A stretch of DNA of 64,000 nt from assembly GCA_946965045.2 (NCBI GenBank), contig OX337239.1:744001-808000 (forward strand), given 5' to 3'. The stretch comes from Epithemia pelagica. Its lineage: Eukaryota > Bacillariophyta > Bacillariophyceae > Surirellales > Surirellaceae. Positions within the stretch are counted from its first letter, which is position 1. The number at the start of each line of letters is the position of its first letter. The position numbers and the translations under genes are program-made. The notes beneath the pieces are model-generated. The model saw nothing but the letters and a program-made list of their open reading frames with translations, was not told the DNA's origin and did no database searches. Of the stretch, positions 38,501 through 46,593 are shown one piece after another.

Positions 38501-41338
38501 GGCTTGAGTAGGTAAAGCAAATTCATTTGTACTCCCACTTGTATCGTCGACAAACCCGATCATGTAGATCTTCGTTTTGTACTTGCCGCAAGGTGATTCG
38601 AATGTTGCCCCGTGAGCTTTCTCTTCGTATACGTCAAAGAGCACACAGCTGATCACACACCAGATCGCTGGTGAGTTTCCCGCGCCTTGTCCTGATCCGT
38701 AGATCGGAAAGATCTGACAATGCTTGTAGAATCTTTGTGAGACACCGAGTTTAGTTTTTAAATAATATTTCGCTTCAGCCAAAGTCTTTGCATTGATAAA
38801 GGTAATAGAGCGATGCTGTCCAAAGGCGCGAGAAGCAAGACTGCCGAAATTCATCACGATACGGTCATAACAAGCAGTGGCGTCATAGTCCATATGGACT
38901 AAGGGACGTTTACTTGCTCGCGATTTCTCATATTGCATTTCTTCGATGAAAGTAGGGATCACGGCGTCTTTGCCGGGTACTCCACCAAACTGCGACGGAT
39001 TGAGAACCTGTTGATTCGAGCAATGCGAGATCATTTTCTTCCACTTGGTGGCCAAGACAAGATTATAGTCTTGCTCGTATAAGTGGATAACCCTTAGTCG
39101 ATGAATTTTTAGATTCCCTGGTTGTTTAAGGATCATGACGTTCACAATATGCTTCCATCGTTCGTAACAGTAGCTGTTCAACAAGGCTGTATTCAGAAGT
39201 CCAACTTGCCAATCGATCAAGTCCTCTCGTTTGTGTTCCAGAGCTTCGTACTCGGTTGATTGTGATTGTGGGTCGAGGTCAGTCGGAGCAATAAGAACTT
39301 TACTATGTCCGAGATGAAATCCCGACGGAGACGTGGTAGTCGACTCGGGCCATGCTTTGATCTTTCCAATGCATTCTTCTTTCGTGAGACCGCCTTGGAC
39401 ACTATCGAGTTCAACTCGCACTTTCATGTGTGATATCATGCTCTGAGAAAGTTCATCGATGTCGGGTGGTTCCCAATTGCCTTCTAAAATGAGCTCGGCG
39501 GTGTGACTGGAAGCTCCCCAGTCCACCCACTCCGAAAAAGGGGGTATCGTTGGATAGGTGTTTTCTGCTTGGCCAAAGTGGCGGCGGTTTCGTTGTAGCA
39601 ACCGAGTTTCAATTTCTGACGGGGTATCAATCGTAATCCAGTCTCGGCAAGTCGCGTAATCCATGTCGTTTTCGTCTCTTGGAACATCTAACCGGGTAAT
39701 ACCGTTTTTGGTAGAGCCTCTGCACTTGCGGAGTTTATCGTACATGGCTTTTGTTCTTTCGGCAGCCATTCTATGTTTGATTGCTTTAGACGTTCTGGTG
39801 TCCCCTGTTTTTCTTGCTTCGTCAAGCGCCAGTTTTAGTTCATTCTGCCTTCGAAAAACGGCTGTTTTGGTAATTTCAGAGATTCGTCTTTGTACTGAAC
39901 GAAGTTGTGTTTGACATTCTTCCAGGGAATCCGGAACGAGAAAGGAGTGGCCATGACGGGTGGTATGTTGTAAGCCTGCGTCAAAGTTCCGATTGAGGCG
40001 AATAGAGGATATTACTTTCAAGAGCGTGTTCTTTTGAACTCTCAATTCTGCAAGTTTGCGGGAAAATGGGATGGATCTTGGTTTCTTAGTACATCTTTTT
40101 GCGGCGTAGCTCCCAGCTCTTTGAAAGTCTTTATCGAGTCGCTCTGCTAGGTTTGGGTCCCAAGTCTCTCTCAGTTGTTGAAGTCGCCGTCCAAAGTTAT
40201 GAAGTGTCAGAAACTCATGTTTCGACTCAATATACTGGCGATTCGTAGCTCGGTCCTTACTGGTGAATCCACGGGCTGACATAGGTCCAAGAGCGGGTGT
40301 TTCGTTGCCAAATAATTCTACCACGTCAAAGTCCACAACCATGTTACGGTGGTCGCCTCGTCCTCGTTTCTGGAAGGGTTCGTAGCACCCAGTTAGTGCA
40401 GCTTGTGCGGCGTTTGGCGTACATAATATATAGTCTATCCTCTCGTGCCCTGAGACATGTGTTCCAAAGGTAGACGATCCTGTGAGTTGGTACATGAGAT
40501 CCACTAGTCCTCTGTCTGACTGTAATTTCGACATTCCTGTCATTGAGTCGCCTAGCGCTTCATTGAAATCTCCCATGAGTATCACTTCTGATTGTTGTGA
40601 CTGACGGGCCTCTATAAACTTGTTCAAATCTTCAATGAATGCTACTCTCGGTGTAATATCCCGGCCGGCTTGTCGCAGTAAGCTAGTTTGTTGGGCTGAT
40701 GCTGTGAAACTCCTGATTCTGTTAGTTGTCGAGTCAATCAGAGGCTGAGAGCATACTTGGTACGCTGTGATTATTGTAACAGACTTCTGCCCTCTTCCGG
40801 ATAAGATCTGATAGCTCCATCTCCCAAGTTTATCATTGCCTTGGCATACCACTCTTCCTGACATGTGTCCTCTGGTTGCTAAAAGGGTTCCTCCTGGTTT
40901 GTAGAATGACCGACGTGGAGAAGGTATCACACTGCTGCTGAGTACCATGCGCAATTGCTCAAAATGTTGCTGTACGGTCTTGAAAAGTATCTCTTTACAT
41001 TTTGTGTTCGTAGTATCTAGTTTGGTCTCGTTGATTCCCCATGAATCTGCTTCTAAGTCATGTATCTCTTCGCATAGCTCAGCGAAATCGCCTCCTTGGC
41101 TATCGATGGTTAAGCCGTTGGGGTTTTTGCAAAATATTCTGTATATATTAGGTGTTTTGGTGGGTGGAGCGGTGCCAATGAGTTCGTTGTGTGCGTAGTT
41201 ATGGTGTGCTGTATCATCGAGTGCGTTGAAAAATTCGTGTGTTGGTGAAGTATCAGTGTAGGTTGTAATGGGTTCGTCTAAGTAATCAGTGAAATGATTG
41301 TCGCTATGATGACTAACCATTGGTGGTAAAGCTTGCAT
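35585..41338 (-). CDS. LINE ORF2: endonuclease, reverse transcriptase, RNase H (1917 aa)
   Basis: The apurinic-type endonuclease occupies about residues 65-350: KNPNGLTID, INETKLDT, MGDFNEALGDS (about 255), RIDYILC and RGDHRNMVVDF (G-D-H in place of S-D-H). The reverse transcriptase spans about 700-1000: KPLVHMDYDATACYDRIV, YGSGQGAGNSPAIW and the catalytic box GFVDDTSGS (FVDD 929-932). RNase H lies at about 1450-1590: CSDGSAAQ, FRSESYG, VYTDSKSL and HVKGHQDNHAD. A Cys/His motif CPSCSEPTHEDQDHFLRC follows at about 1703-1720. This protein nicks target DNA and primes reverse transcription there. It overlaps ORF1 by 26 nt, suggesting reinitiation or a coupled start. It is longer than most LINE ORF2 proteins (1000-1500 aa) because of spacers around the RT. 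Confidence 0.95.
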   Translation of the reverse strand: MQALPPMVSHHSDNHFTDYLDEPITTYTDTSPTHEFFNALDDTAHHNYAHNELIGTAPPTKTPNIYRIFCKNPNGLTIDSQGGDFAELCEEIHDLEADSWGINETKLDTTNTKCKEILFKTVQQHFEQLRMVLSSSVIPSPRRSFYKPGGTLLATRGHMSGRVVCQGNDKLGRWSYQILSGRGQKSVTIITAYQVCSQPLIDSTTNRIRSFTASAQQTSLLRQAGRDITPRVAFIEDLNKFIEARQSQQSEVILMGDFNEALGDSMTGMSKLQSDRGLVDLMYQLTGSSTFGTHVSGHERIDYILCTPNAAQAALTGCYEPFQKRGRGDHRNMVVDFDVVELFGNETPALGPMSARGFTSKDRATNRQYIESKHEFLTLHNFGRRLQQLRETWDPNLAERLDKDFQRAGSYAAKRCTKKPRSIPFSRKLAELRVQKNTLLKVISSIRLNRNFDAGLQHTTRHGHSFLVPDSLEECQTQLRSVQRRISEITKTAVFRRQNELKLALDEARKTGDTRTSKAIKHRMAAERTKAMYDKLRKCRGSTKNGITRLDVPRDENDMDYATCRDWITIDTPSEIETRLLQRNRRHFGQAENTYPTIPPFSEWVDWGASSHTAELILEGNWEPPDIDELSQSMISHMKVRVELDSVQGGLTKEECIGKIKAWPESTTTSPSGFHLGHSKVLIAPTDLDPQSQSTEYEALEHKREDLIDWQVGLLNTALLNSYCYERWKHIVNVMILKQPGNLKIHRLRVIHLYEQDYNLVLATKWKKMISHCSNQQVLNPSQFGGVPGKDAVIPTFIEEMQYEKSRASKRPLVHMDYDATACYDRIVMNFGSLASRAFGQHRSITFINAKTLAEAKYYLKTKLGVSQRFYKHCQIFPIYGSGQGAGNSPAIWCVISCVLFDVYEEKAHGATFESPCGKYKTKIYMIGFVDDTSGSTNEFALPTQAPLDSYISKATHDAQRWNDTLSLSGGALNLEKCTYHFMHYTFSIDRLPNLHAGRCGPDVTIHLHGTDQPQKLRQLSSYACHKTLGVQKSPKCTDNELYAALEKKNKVHTRTMANSPFNRVDSWAYYHSIYLPSMTYPLPSSTLSESNCRSLQCSFKQVFLPKYGFNRNTPNAVVYGPAEYGGLALRDLSVAKSVSQIYLFLACVRSQGVASKLALIAVSWGQFLAGISKPILQHVDIRLPHMEPMVWVPQVRNFLSSVKCTVELATTFVPPLQRHGDSFLMDHAISQNFTDTELCLVNACRLYLGVTLMSDIVTADGRYLSLFAVDCSRDTHSRTKGLLPYQTNPSRKAWVLWKRLMLTFTAPGSLKRLLNPLGAWLVTGHNTYRHWKEYLDPSTYSLYVQVEDRFERFTYQRPYFFPTTSLVSMLPSQCLPAQSVHHNGRRTLLPVSPAVITPPVANPLNLSSHISELDDWESELLTGHDILCSLDILHQELFHTNLQLLLCSDGSAAQFRGTFGCVGCSLQGVRLFRLSGPAPGYRTSSFRSESYGCLSILRFLFRLFEFYAQPLPEAVTVYTDSKSLIQTIHKRLEWSYDFTYSTMTPDWDIQQAISSTVRQFPQIPAFLHVKGHQDNHADSSTLSLPAQLNIEADSLASSYIYPPTISSRIAPLIGGATALLHGPHGTINSNYRSILRTLASAPSLRDYLCNKHEWSPETFQSIDWESHGIVVRSHFSRRHFVIKFLHQWLPLGHLRSRYASYYSDTCPSCSEPTHEDQDHFLRCPNRSWLGALLDALRDFWQDNHVDPSLRSLLTEYLHSWFSSSPPSPLLPTSPFYTLQRTQLQIGLDQLILGRFSLLWSTHQDSFSASSPDTAISGPRFVTGTIKIVWAHTHKLWLTRNEALHGLTPQTQETAAYDQAKCEVAALYAIRHTVLPRDASLFYDSLDTHFSIDTTSVALRSWLNTWRPVILQSANHT

Positions 41339-43049
41339 CGGCGGTCATGCTAACATCCGCAGTCTCGCTGGATGTTTGTTCATGGACCATGCTCTCATCG
41401 GTAGAAACCCGTGGAGCTGTAATCTTGGAGTCACCAGCGTCACCTTCCTTTGAGGTTTTACGCGCTGTAATGCTCCCGTCGTCATGTGGACGCTTGTTCG
41501 TAGCTGTTGTATTGTCGTTGCTGGATGCATGTTTAGTTGCGGCTTGTGATTCGTCCTTCTCGGCGCGGATTGCCTGTCGTACAATCAGAGCGATACGATC
41601 GTCTTCACTAGATTGCCTTGACATGAGTTGTTCAAATTTGTCCTTCAAACTGATCAATTCATTTTCCAAACGTTCATTGCGTAAGCGAAGTTTGTCGTAG
41701 TCTTCCTGTGTAATCTGGCTTTGACTGCCTGTATCGTTGGTTACAACTGTTTTGGTTTCGACAACAGATGGGATTTGGACTCGAGCCGTTGACCAGGCTT
41801 GCATGACGGGTGTGGAGGTTGCAGGCGGAAGATCATAAGTCCCATTAATTCCTGAGGTAGAGTTGTGAGTGTAAAGTGTAGAACAAGCTGATACATACGA
41901 CTGAAAGGATCTTGCTTCACTATTTTCATGTTCTTCATCAGGTCCAAGCATGGGGATGTCACTACGGAAGCAAAGTCGTGGATTGGAGACTTGTATTTCT
42001 GTCACGTCAATCTTTTCACGCTGTACAATCTCTTCGGTCCAAGCAGCTAAATTCGTACGAATGATTCGAACCACTTCATCGAAATTGCGTTCAGTCGTGT
42101 GGATACTGTAGCGTCCTCTGGTAGCCCATTTTTTGTGTTTTGCAACTATTCCGACTCCTGGAATTTGGCGTAGTTTCAATTCGACGTAGAACATTGCTTG
42201 GGGATGCACTCCTTCAACTGGTACAATTCGACTTCGACTGAGGAACAGGTTCTGACGGATGATTGATTTCTTGTAAGTATCTGCACCTTCTTTCGTGTGT
42301 CTCATCTTGTGGAAAATGAATCGAGGGTTCTTTGCGTAGGTCTTCATCAAGATACTAATCATTGCTTTGGCGTCCGCTTGTCGGCATTGTAGATCGTAAG
42401 CTTTGGTGGAGAGTCGATTGTTTCCATCGGTGTAGGTAAACGGAGACGAGAAGTTACACTTGAACTCAGGGACCTTTCCCAAAGGAATGTTTGCTTTCAC
42501 GATGTCGTCTTGAACGGATTTGATCATTTCTTCATTGATTACGTTTGAAGCATCAGTACCAACGAAAAATCCCAGATTTGATACATTGAGGTCGTCCTCA
42601 GACCAAGGGTGGATGGTCATGCGCCCTTTAGTGAGTAGAAGTTGATCAGAAACATCGGTATGGCGTCGAATTTCACTCAAGGTGATGCGAGAGCGAAAGC
42701 GGTGGATAGCCACGTAGATGGGAATTCGGTTCTTCGTTTCGTTTCCTTTGGAGTAATGTAACTTAAAGTTACGCAGGTAATTGTTGTAAGACATCAATCG
42801 TTTAAAGGCTTTCTTCGACTGTCCATAATTATTGAAAATCTCAATTTCTGGGAAGACTTTCATGATCACATGGAGGGTATCGTAGTGAGACTTGGCGACG
42901 TTAATATTCTCTTTAGGAGAGGGGCGAAAAAGGAACTTAACCACGAATTCTTTCTCTTCACCTTCGTAAGAGATGAATTGGTTCTTCGTGTTCGGAGTAG
43001 AAGTACTGGCATCGTCGATAGACATGCCGTTTGGAGAGCTTTCCGCCAT
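41313..43049 (-). CDS. LINE ORF1 protein (578 aa)
   Basis: It starts MAESSPNGMSIDDASTSTPN. The first 350 residues are a globular basic/aromatic region (KFLFRPSPKENINVAKSHYD, RKMRHT-like and KHKKWATRGRYSIHTTERNF segments) with no zinc knuckle or RRM that I can recognise. After a Ser/Thr linker there is a clear coiled coil near 440-490 (DYDKLRLRNERLENELISLK and DKFEQLMSRQSSEDDR), then an acidic/Thr-rich tail. ORF1 proteins of LINEs bind the element RNA and multimerise. Here the coiled coil is C-terminal, opposite to mammalian L1. Function is inferred from position. Confidence 0.85.
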   Translation of the reverse strand: MAESSPNGMSIDDASTSTPNTKNQFISYEGEEKEFVVKFLFRPSPKENINVAKSHYDTLHVIMKVFPEIEIFNNYGQSKKAFKRLMSYNNYLRNFKLHYSKGNETKNRIPIYVAIHRFRSRITLSEIRRHTDVSDQLLLTKGRMTIHPWSEDDLNVSNLGFFVGTDASNVINEEMIKSVQDDIVKANIPLGKVPEFKCNFSSPFTYTDGNNRLSTKAYDLQCRQADAKAMISILMKTYAKNPRFIFHKMRHTKEGADTYKKSIIRQNLFLSRSRIVPVEGVHPQAMFYVELKLRQIPGVGIVAKHKKWATRGRYSIHTTERNFDEVVRIIRTNLAAWTEEIVQREKIDVTEIQVSNPRLCFRSDIPMLGPDEEHENSEARSFQSYVSACSTLYTHNSTSGINGTYDLPPATSTPVMQAWSTARVQIPSVVETKTVVTNDTGSQSQITQEDYDKLRLRNERLENELISLKDKFEQLMSRQSSEDDRIALIVRQAIRAEKDESQAATKHASSNDNTTATNKRPHDDGSITARKTSKEGDAGDSKITAPRVSTDESMVHEQTSSETADVSMTADASFTTNG

Positions 43050-43178
43050 GGTGGACAGCCACTCTTTCGGTCACAAGGAGGGATACGGTAGGGCCGGTAC
43101 TAAGAGTACTGATTGGGCCTGATTCTCTTACACAACAGAAAATTAGAGTCTTTCTGTTTTGCTCGACCAGAGAATTGT

Positions 43179-43199
43179 GAATGAAAGATCTTCGAGAGA
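43179..43199. repeat. LINE target-site duplication, right
   Basis: Identical 21 bp to 35437-35457, just upstream of the element's 5' end. Confidence 0.9.
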
Positions 43200-43419
43200 A
43201 AGATCCAAAAAGATCTATAAGCGATCTATAAGCGATCCTTAATTTCCCGCTCTCTACAGCGCGGCAGCCAATGTTCAAACGAGCAAGCCGAGCAGGCGGC
43301 GCCGAGAGCACGGTCTCTCATTCCCACATTTTAGTTCTCGCTCTTCTCTCTCTCATTCGACAACTGACAAACCAAAGGATTTACACGAGGAACAACAATA
43401 ATTGAGAGAGAACAACGAA

Positions 43420-44720
43420 CAACCAAAAGAAGACCCATGTTTACTCGCGTCAGTGCAGGACACCCTCGACGGAGACAATCCAGTCCTTCGTTCTTTGCCA
43501 TCGTGTCCATTATTGTGAATCTCATTGTTCTATCTGCGTGTTGGAATCTCTCAAAGAACCCTTTTCATCACAGTGTTGTATTGTTGGAGACAGAAAACAA
43601 GGACACATCTCAACGGAAACAGGTACAACAAGAACAAGAACAACAACATGAACTAGAAGACGCGGATGGTTGGAAGACCATTCATGTCTTTCGCGGCAAA
43701 CGGAAAGAACTCCAAGAAATGACGGAAGCCAGTTGGAGACGCCAAGGAGGAGGGAAACTCGTCCAGGACGAATCCCAGTGGATGAGCCAAGTGAAACAAG
43801 ACCGTACAATCTCGTCACTCTATCATGGAAAAAAGACAAATGGATTCTTTTTGGACCTGGCTGTCAATGCGGCCGTTCATCTTTCCAACACCTACGCATT
43901 GGAACGAAAATTCAACTAGACTGGTGTTTGTGTCGAAGCCAATCCTCGGTATTGGGAATATTTGGCTCGCATGCGATCCTGTCATGTGGTGGCAGCAGTT
44001 GCAGGAAGCCGTCGGATGGATCCCGTCCAGTTTGAACTTAAGAGCGAGTTGGGAGGAATTGTGGGCTATGACAATAAAGATAAAACGCGGAACGATACCA
44101 AGGAAGTGTATTACACGGTGACATTGGTGGAAATTTTGGACAAGTTTCATGCTCCGAATCGTATTGATTACTTTTCCTTGGATGTGGAAGGGGCGGAACT
44201 CTTTATAATGAAAGAGTTTCCCTTTGACCGCTATTTGTTTCAAGTGCTAACAGTGGAACGACCCAACCCGGAACTCGTGCAAATCCTTCGTAGCAAGTGC
44301 TACCGGTATCTCAAACGTTTGTCGCGATGGGGAGAGTTGTTGTTTGCCCATGAATCTGTCTTGCCGGAACTGGACTTGGAGTCGATTGGAATTTATAAGG
44401 AATGGTCTTTGGTGGACAAGGACAATACAGAGACTGAATGGAAGAATATGAAGGAAGGCTAAGTGAAGGGCAACACAGTTGAAAGGCAGTATTGGTTTAA
44501 AGGTATTTAAAATAAATAAGTTAGTTCCTGTTACATCATCTGTTTGTCACGGAAGTGCCCCCATGGTACTAAGGATCTAGCGTACGGAGTGCGATGAACT
44601 GGACAACAAGTGAAGTGAATCCGGATTGTGCTAGGAAGCTGGAACATCAATCAAAGACCACAGTTTTAAAAACACCGACCTATCTTGGAAAGCATCGGAT
44701 ACCAACCCACTGTGTCTCGT
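43420..44720 (+). repeat. Inverted duplication, arm B (FkbM gene plus flank)
   Basis: Reverse-orientation homologue of about 32200-33500. The homology continues past the stop codon into the tandem repeat at 44557. Confidence 0.8.
43437..44462 (+). pseudogene. FkbM-family methyltransferase, copy B, one nonsense codon
   Basis: From ATG 43437 a single frame runs to 44462 apart from a TAG at 43917-43919. The frame opens MFTRVSAGHPRRRQSS with membrane anchor FFAIVSIIVNLIVLSACW, then the same domain as copy A (HVFRGKRKELQEM, TNGFFLDLAVNAAVHLSNTY, GVCVEANPRYWEYLARM, NRIDYFSLDVEGAELFIM). Copy A has TGG (Trp) where TAG stands here, in the motif LNWTGVCVEAN, so this is a Trp-to-stop change. The anchor and both halves are in the same frame, unlike copy A. 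A type II Golgi or ER membrane location would be expected for an intact version. Confidence 0.8.
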
Positions 44721-44973
44721 TTGTTCAGGAGACAACCACTGCGCTACGAGAACCACAGTTACTCTACTGCTGGACGACAAAAACGTTGTGTGGCCCCCAT
44801 GGTCCTTAGGATCTAGCGTAGGGAGTTTGATGAACTGGACAACAAGTGAATCCGGAGTGTGCTAGGAAGCTGGAACATCAATCAAAGACCACAGCTTTTT
44901 TTAACATTACGATACCTAGTACTACGAGAACCACGGTTCCTCTACTGGCGGACGACAACAACGTTGTGTGGCC
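44557..44973. repeat. Imperfect tandem duplication of the FkbM copy B 3' flank
   Basis: Unit 1 44557-44792 (236 bp) and unit 2 44793-44973 (about 181 bp, with an internal replacement or deletion after GACCACAG). Shared segments include GATCTAGCGTA, GATGAACTGGACAACAAGTG, GTGCTAGGAAGCTGGAACAT and GGACGACAA. Unit 1 is also the part homologous to arm A. Confidence 0.9.
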
Positions 44974-45018
44974 GGCCTGTTCCTCTACACACCTACTATT
45001 ATATTACCTACCTAGAGT

Positions 45019-45987
45019 CTAGTTGCTTGTGGATTGGTTGCTTTCCACTTCCGATCCATCATCCTGCAAGGCTTGTTGATTCTGTAACCACACGAGTCGT
45101 TTCTGTAATCGTTCGTAGGCCTTTTGTTGCTTGCGTTGGATTTTTTCCAAATTGGGTTGATAAAAGGGTGAGGCCAGGTACTTGTTGAGACGATGCGGAT
45201 GATTGGGTGGTGATCGTTGCGTCAAGATGAGGCCATGAATTTTGCATTGCTGGTAGTGGTAATAATACGTGTGCAGTCGACGTTGCATTTGCCACTTTTT
45301 TCCCGAAGGACTGAGTCCCCGAAATTTGCATTCCTTGAGCAAGTCACCATACTCCCATTCGTTGACTCGTTGATTCAATTCGTCCAACGTCAAGCCGTCC
45401 AAGACGGGTGCCGCCGTAGGATCCTCCATTTCTAGTTTCGCCTGGGCAATATCCGCCTTGGTTTCTTCAATCAATCTCGGAACTACAGAGTTGTAATGGA
45501 TGGTTCAAAGTGTATATCGCAAGCGCACCGGGTGTTGTCGAAACAAAGCAACAAGATTGGAACGCAGTGTGAGGTGCAAGGATATTTCCAACGCAGTCCA
45601 TTTCTATTTCTTCCAAAAACAACAGGAACAAGTTTCCATGGGATACGTACTTTGGTCCTTTTGAGGCGGGTTGGAAGCGGTAAACGTTTCTCGTTCCCCT
45701 CTAGCACTGATAGTAGTAGTAGTGGTATCATCCTCCGCAGTAGAAGTCGTTGCAGCAGTAGCCACGGAGGACTCCCAGCGGCATGCCAGAATCTTGAACG
45801 TTGGCCTTGGTCGAAGGAACCATGTGGACGTGGTGATGGGGGACCAGTAGTGGGGTGGTTGTTCGAGGCAAGAAGGGAGGAGAGTAGTGGGAAGTTTCTT
45901 GGTTGTTGTGGTTGTGGTAAGGAAGCGTTGTTGTCGAGGAACCAGCGTTCCAATTCGCGTTCGAGTCAGAGAAGGAAGAATCACCAT
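45019..45987 (-). CDS. SAP-like-domain protein, probably mitochondrial, two exons
   Basis: Exon 1 45987-45651, intron 45650-45483 (168 nt, GTACGT...GTAG), exon 2 45482-45019; 266 aa. Splicing joins PPQKDQ to IPRLIEETKADIAQ in frame. The N-terminus (MVILPSLTRTRIGTLVPRQQ) is basic and hydroxylated with no acidic residue for about 45 residues, typical of a mitochondrial presequence. In exon 2, LDELNQRVNEWEYGDLLKEC then KFRGLSPSGKKWQMQRRL has the helix-turn-helix spacing of a SAP (DNA/RNA-binding) motif. It is followed by basic helices (YQPNLEKIQRKQQKAYERLQ). A role in mitochondrial nucleic-acid or ribosome biology is inference. Confidence 0.65.
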
Positions 45988-46593
45988 GATGGATCCCAAG
46001 GTTTGATGTGATGTATTCGTGCCAAAAAAAGAAAAACAGTCCACCCGAAACACTCAATCCATCAATGGCTGCTCTCCAGATATTCTGTTGTCACGGCTGC
46101 CCTTTCCACAAAAGTGTGACTCTGTTTCTGTTCTGTTTGTGATTTTGACTTGTTTTGGAAGGAATGCGCAAAGGCGTTGATCCAACTAGAGAAAAAAGAT
46201 AATGATGGCTCGACTTGAGACCCAGAACAACGACGTCCACACATCGTGTCTTTCGGCCGTTCTTCCGTCCGTTCGCTGGTCGCGAAACCTGGTACTCCTT
46301 CGAAGCGCGACGATGGACTCTCATTAATCACGATAATGCGATCATTCCTTATCGTAAACGATCCAAGTTTTCTTGCACCTCGCCCGCGCGCCAGGATTTC
46401 TCCACCCACCCCAGCAATAATGCCGGCCTCATTTTTGTCTCCCAGCACAACCAATGATTCACACCTCTGTTGGTCTAGAGTAGAACAAAAGGTGGAGCCA
46501 TAGAAACCAACCACTAACCTTACATACTTGTTGTTGACAGATCTCAAGGCCTGTGGAACGCCAGTTGTGCTTTGCCACAAGCTCATTTCCTTG
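45988..46593. promoter_or_regulatory. Divergent intergenic region, SAP-like gene / sulfatase B
   Basis: 606 bp between divergent ATGs. TTGTTGTTGACAG at 46528-46540 is a possible splice acceptor, so an upstream non-coding exon of sulfatase B cannot be excluded. No other feature seen. Confidence 0.35.

Larger units (their letters stand above)
35458..43178 (-). mobile_element. Full-length two-ORF non-LTR retrotransposon (LINE)
   Basis: About 7.7 kb between 21-bp direct duplications. On the minus strand: a 129-bp 5' leader, ORF1 (43049-41313), ORF2 (41338-35585), a 127-bp 3' UTR, then a run of 11 T in the sense of the element (35469-35459). ORF1 and ORF2 are both open, so the copy looks intact and young. 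Domain order in ORF2 is endonuclease, reverse transcriptase, RNase H, zinc motif, as in I/Jockey-like LINEs with RNase H. The T-rich 3' end is odd, because poly(A) or a short tandem repeat is usual. Confidence 0.93.
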
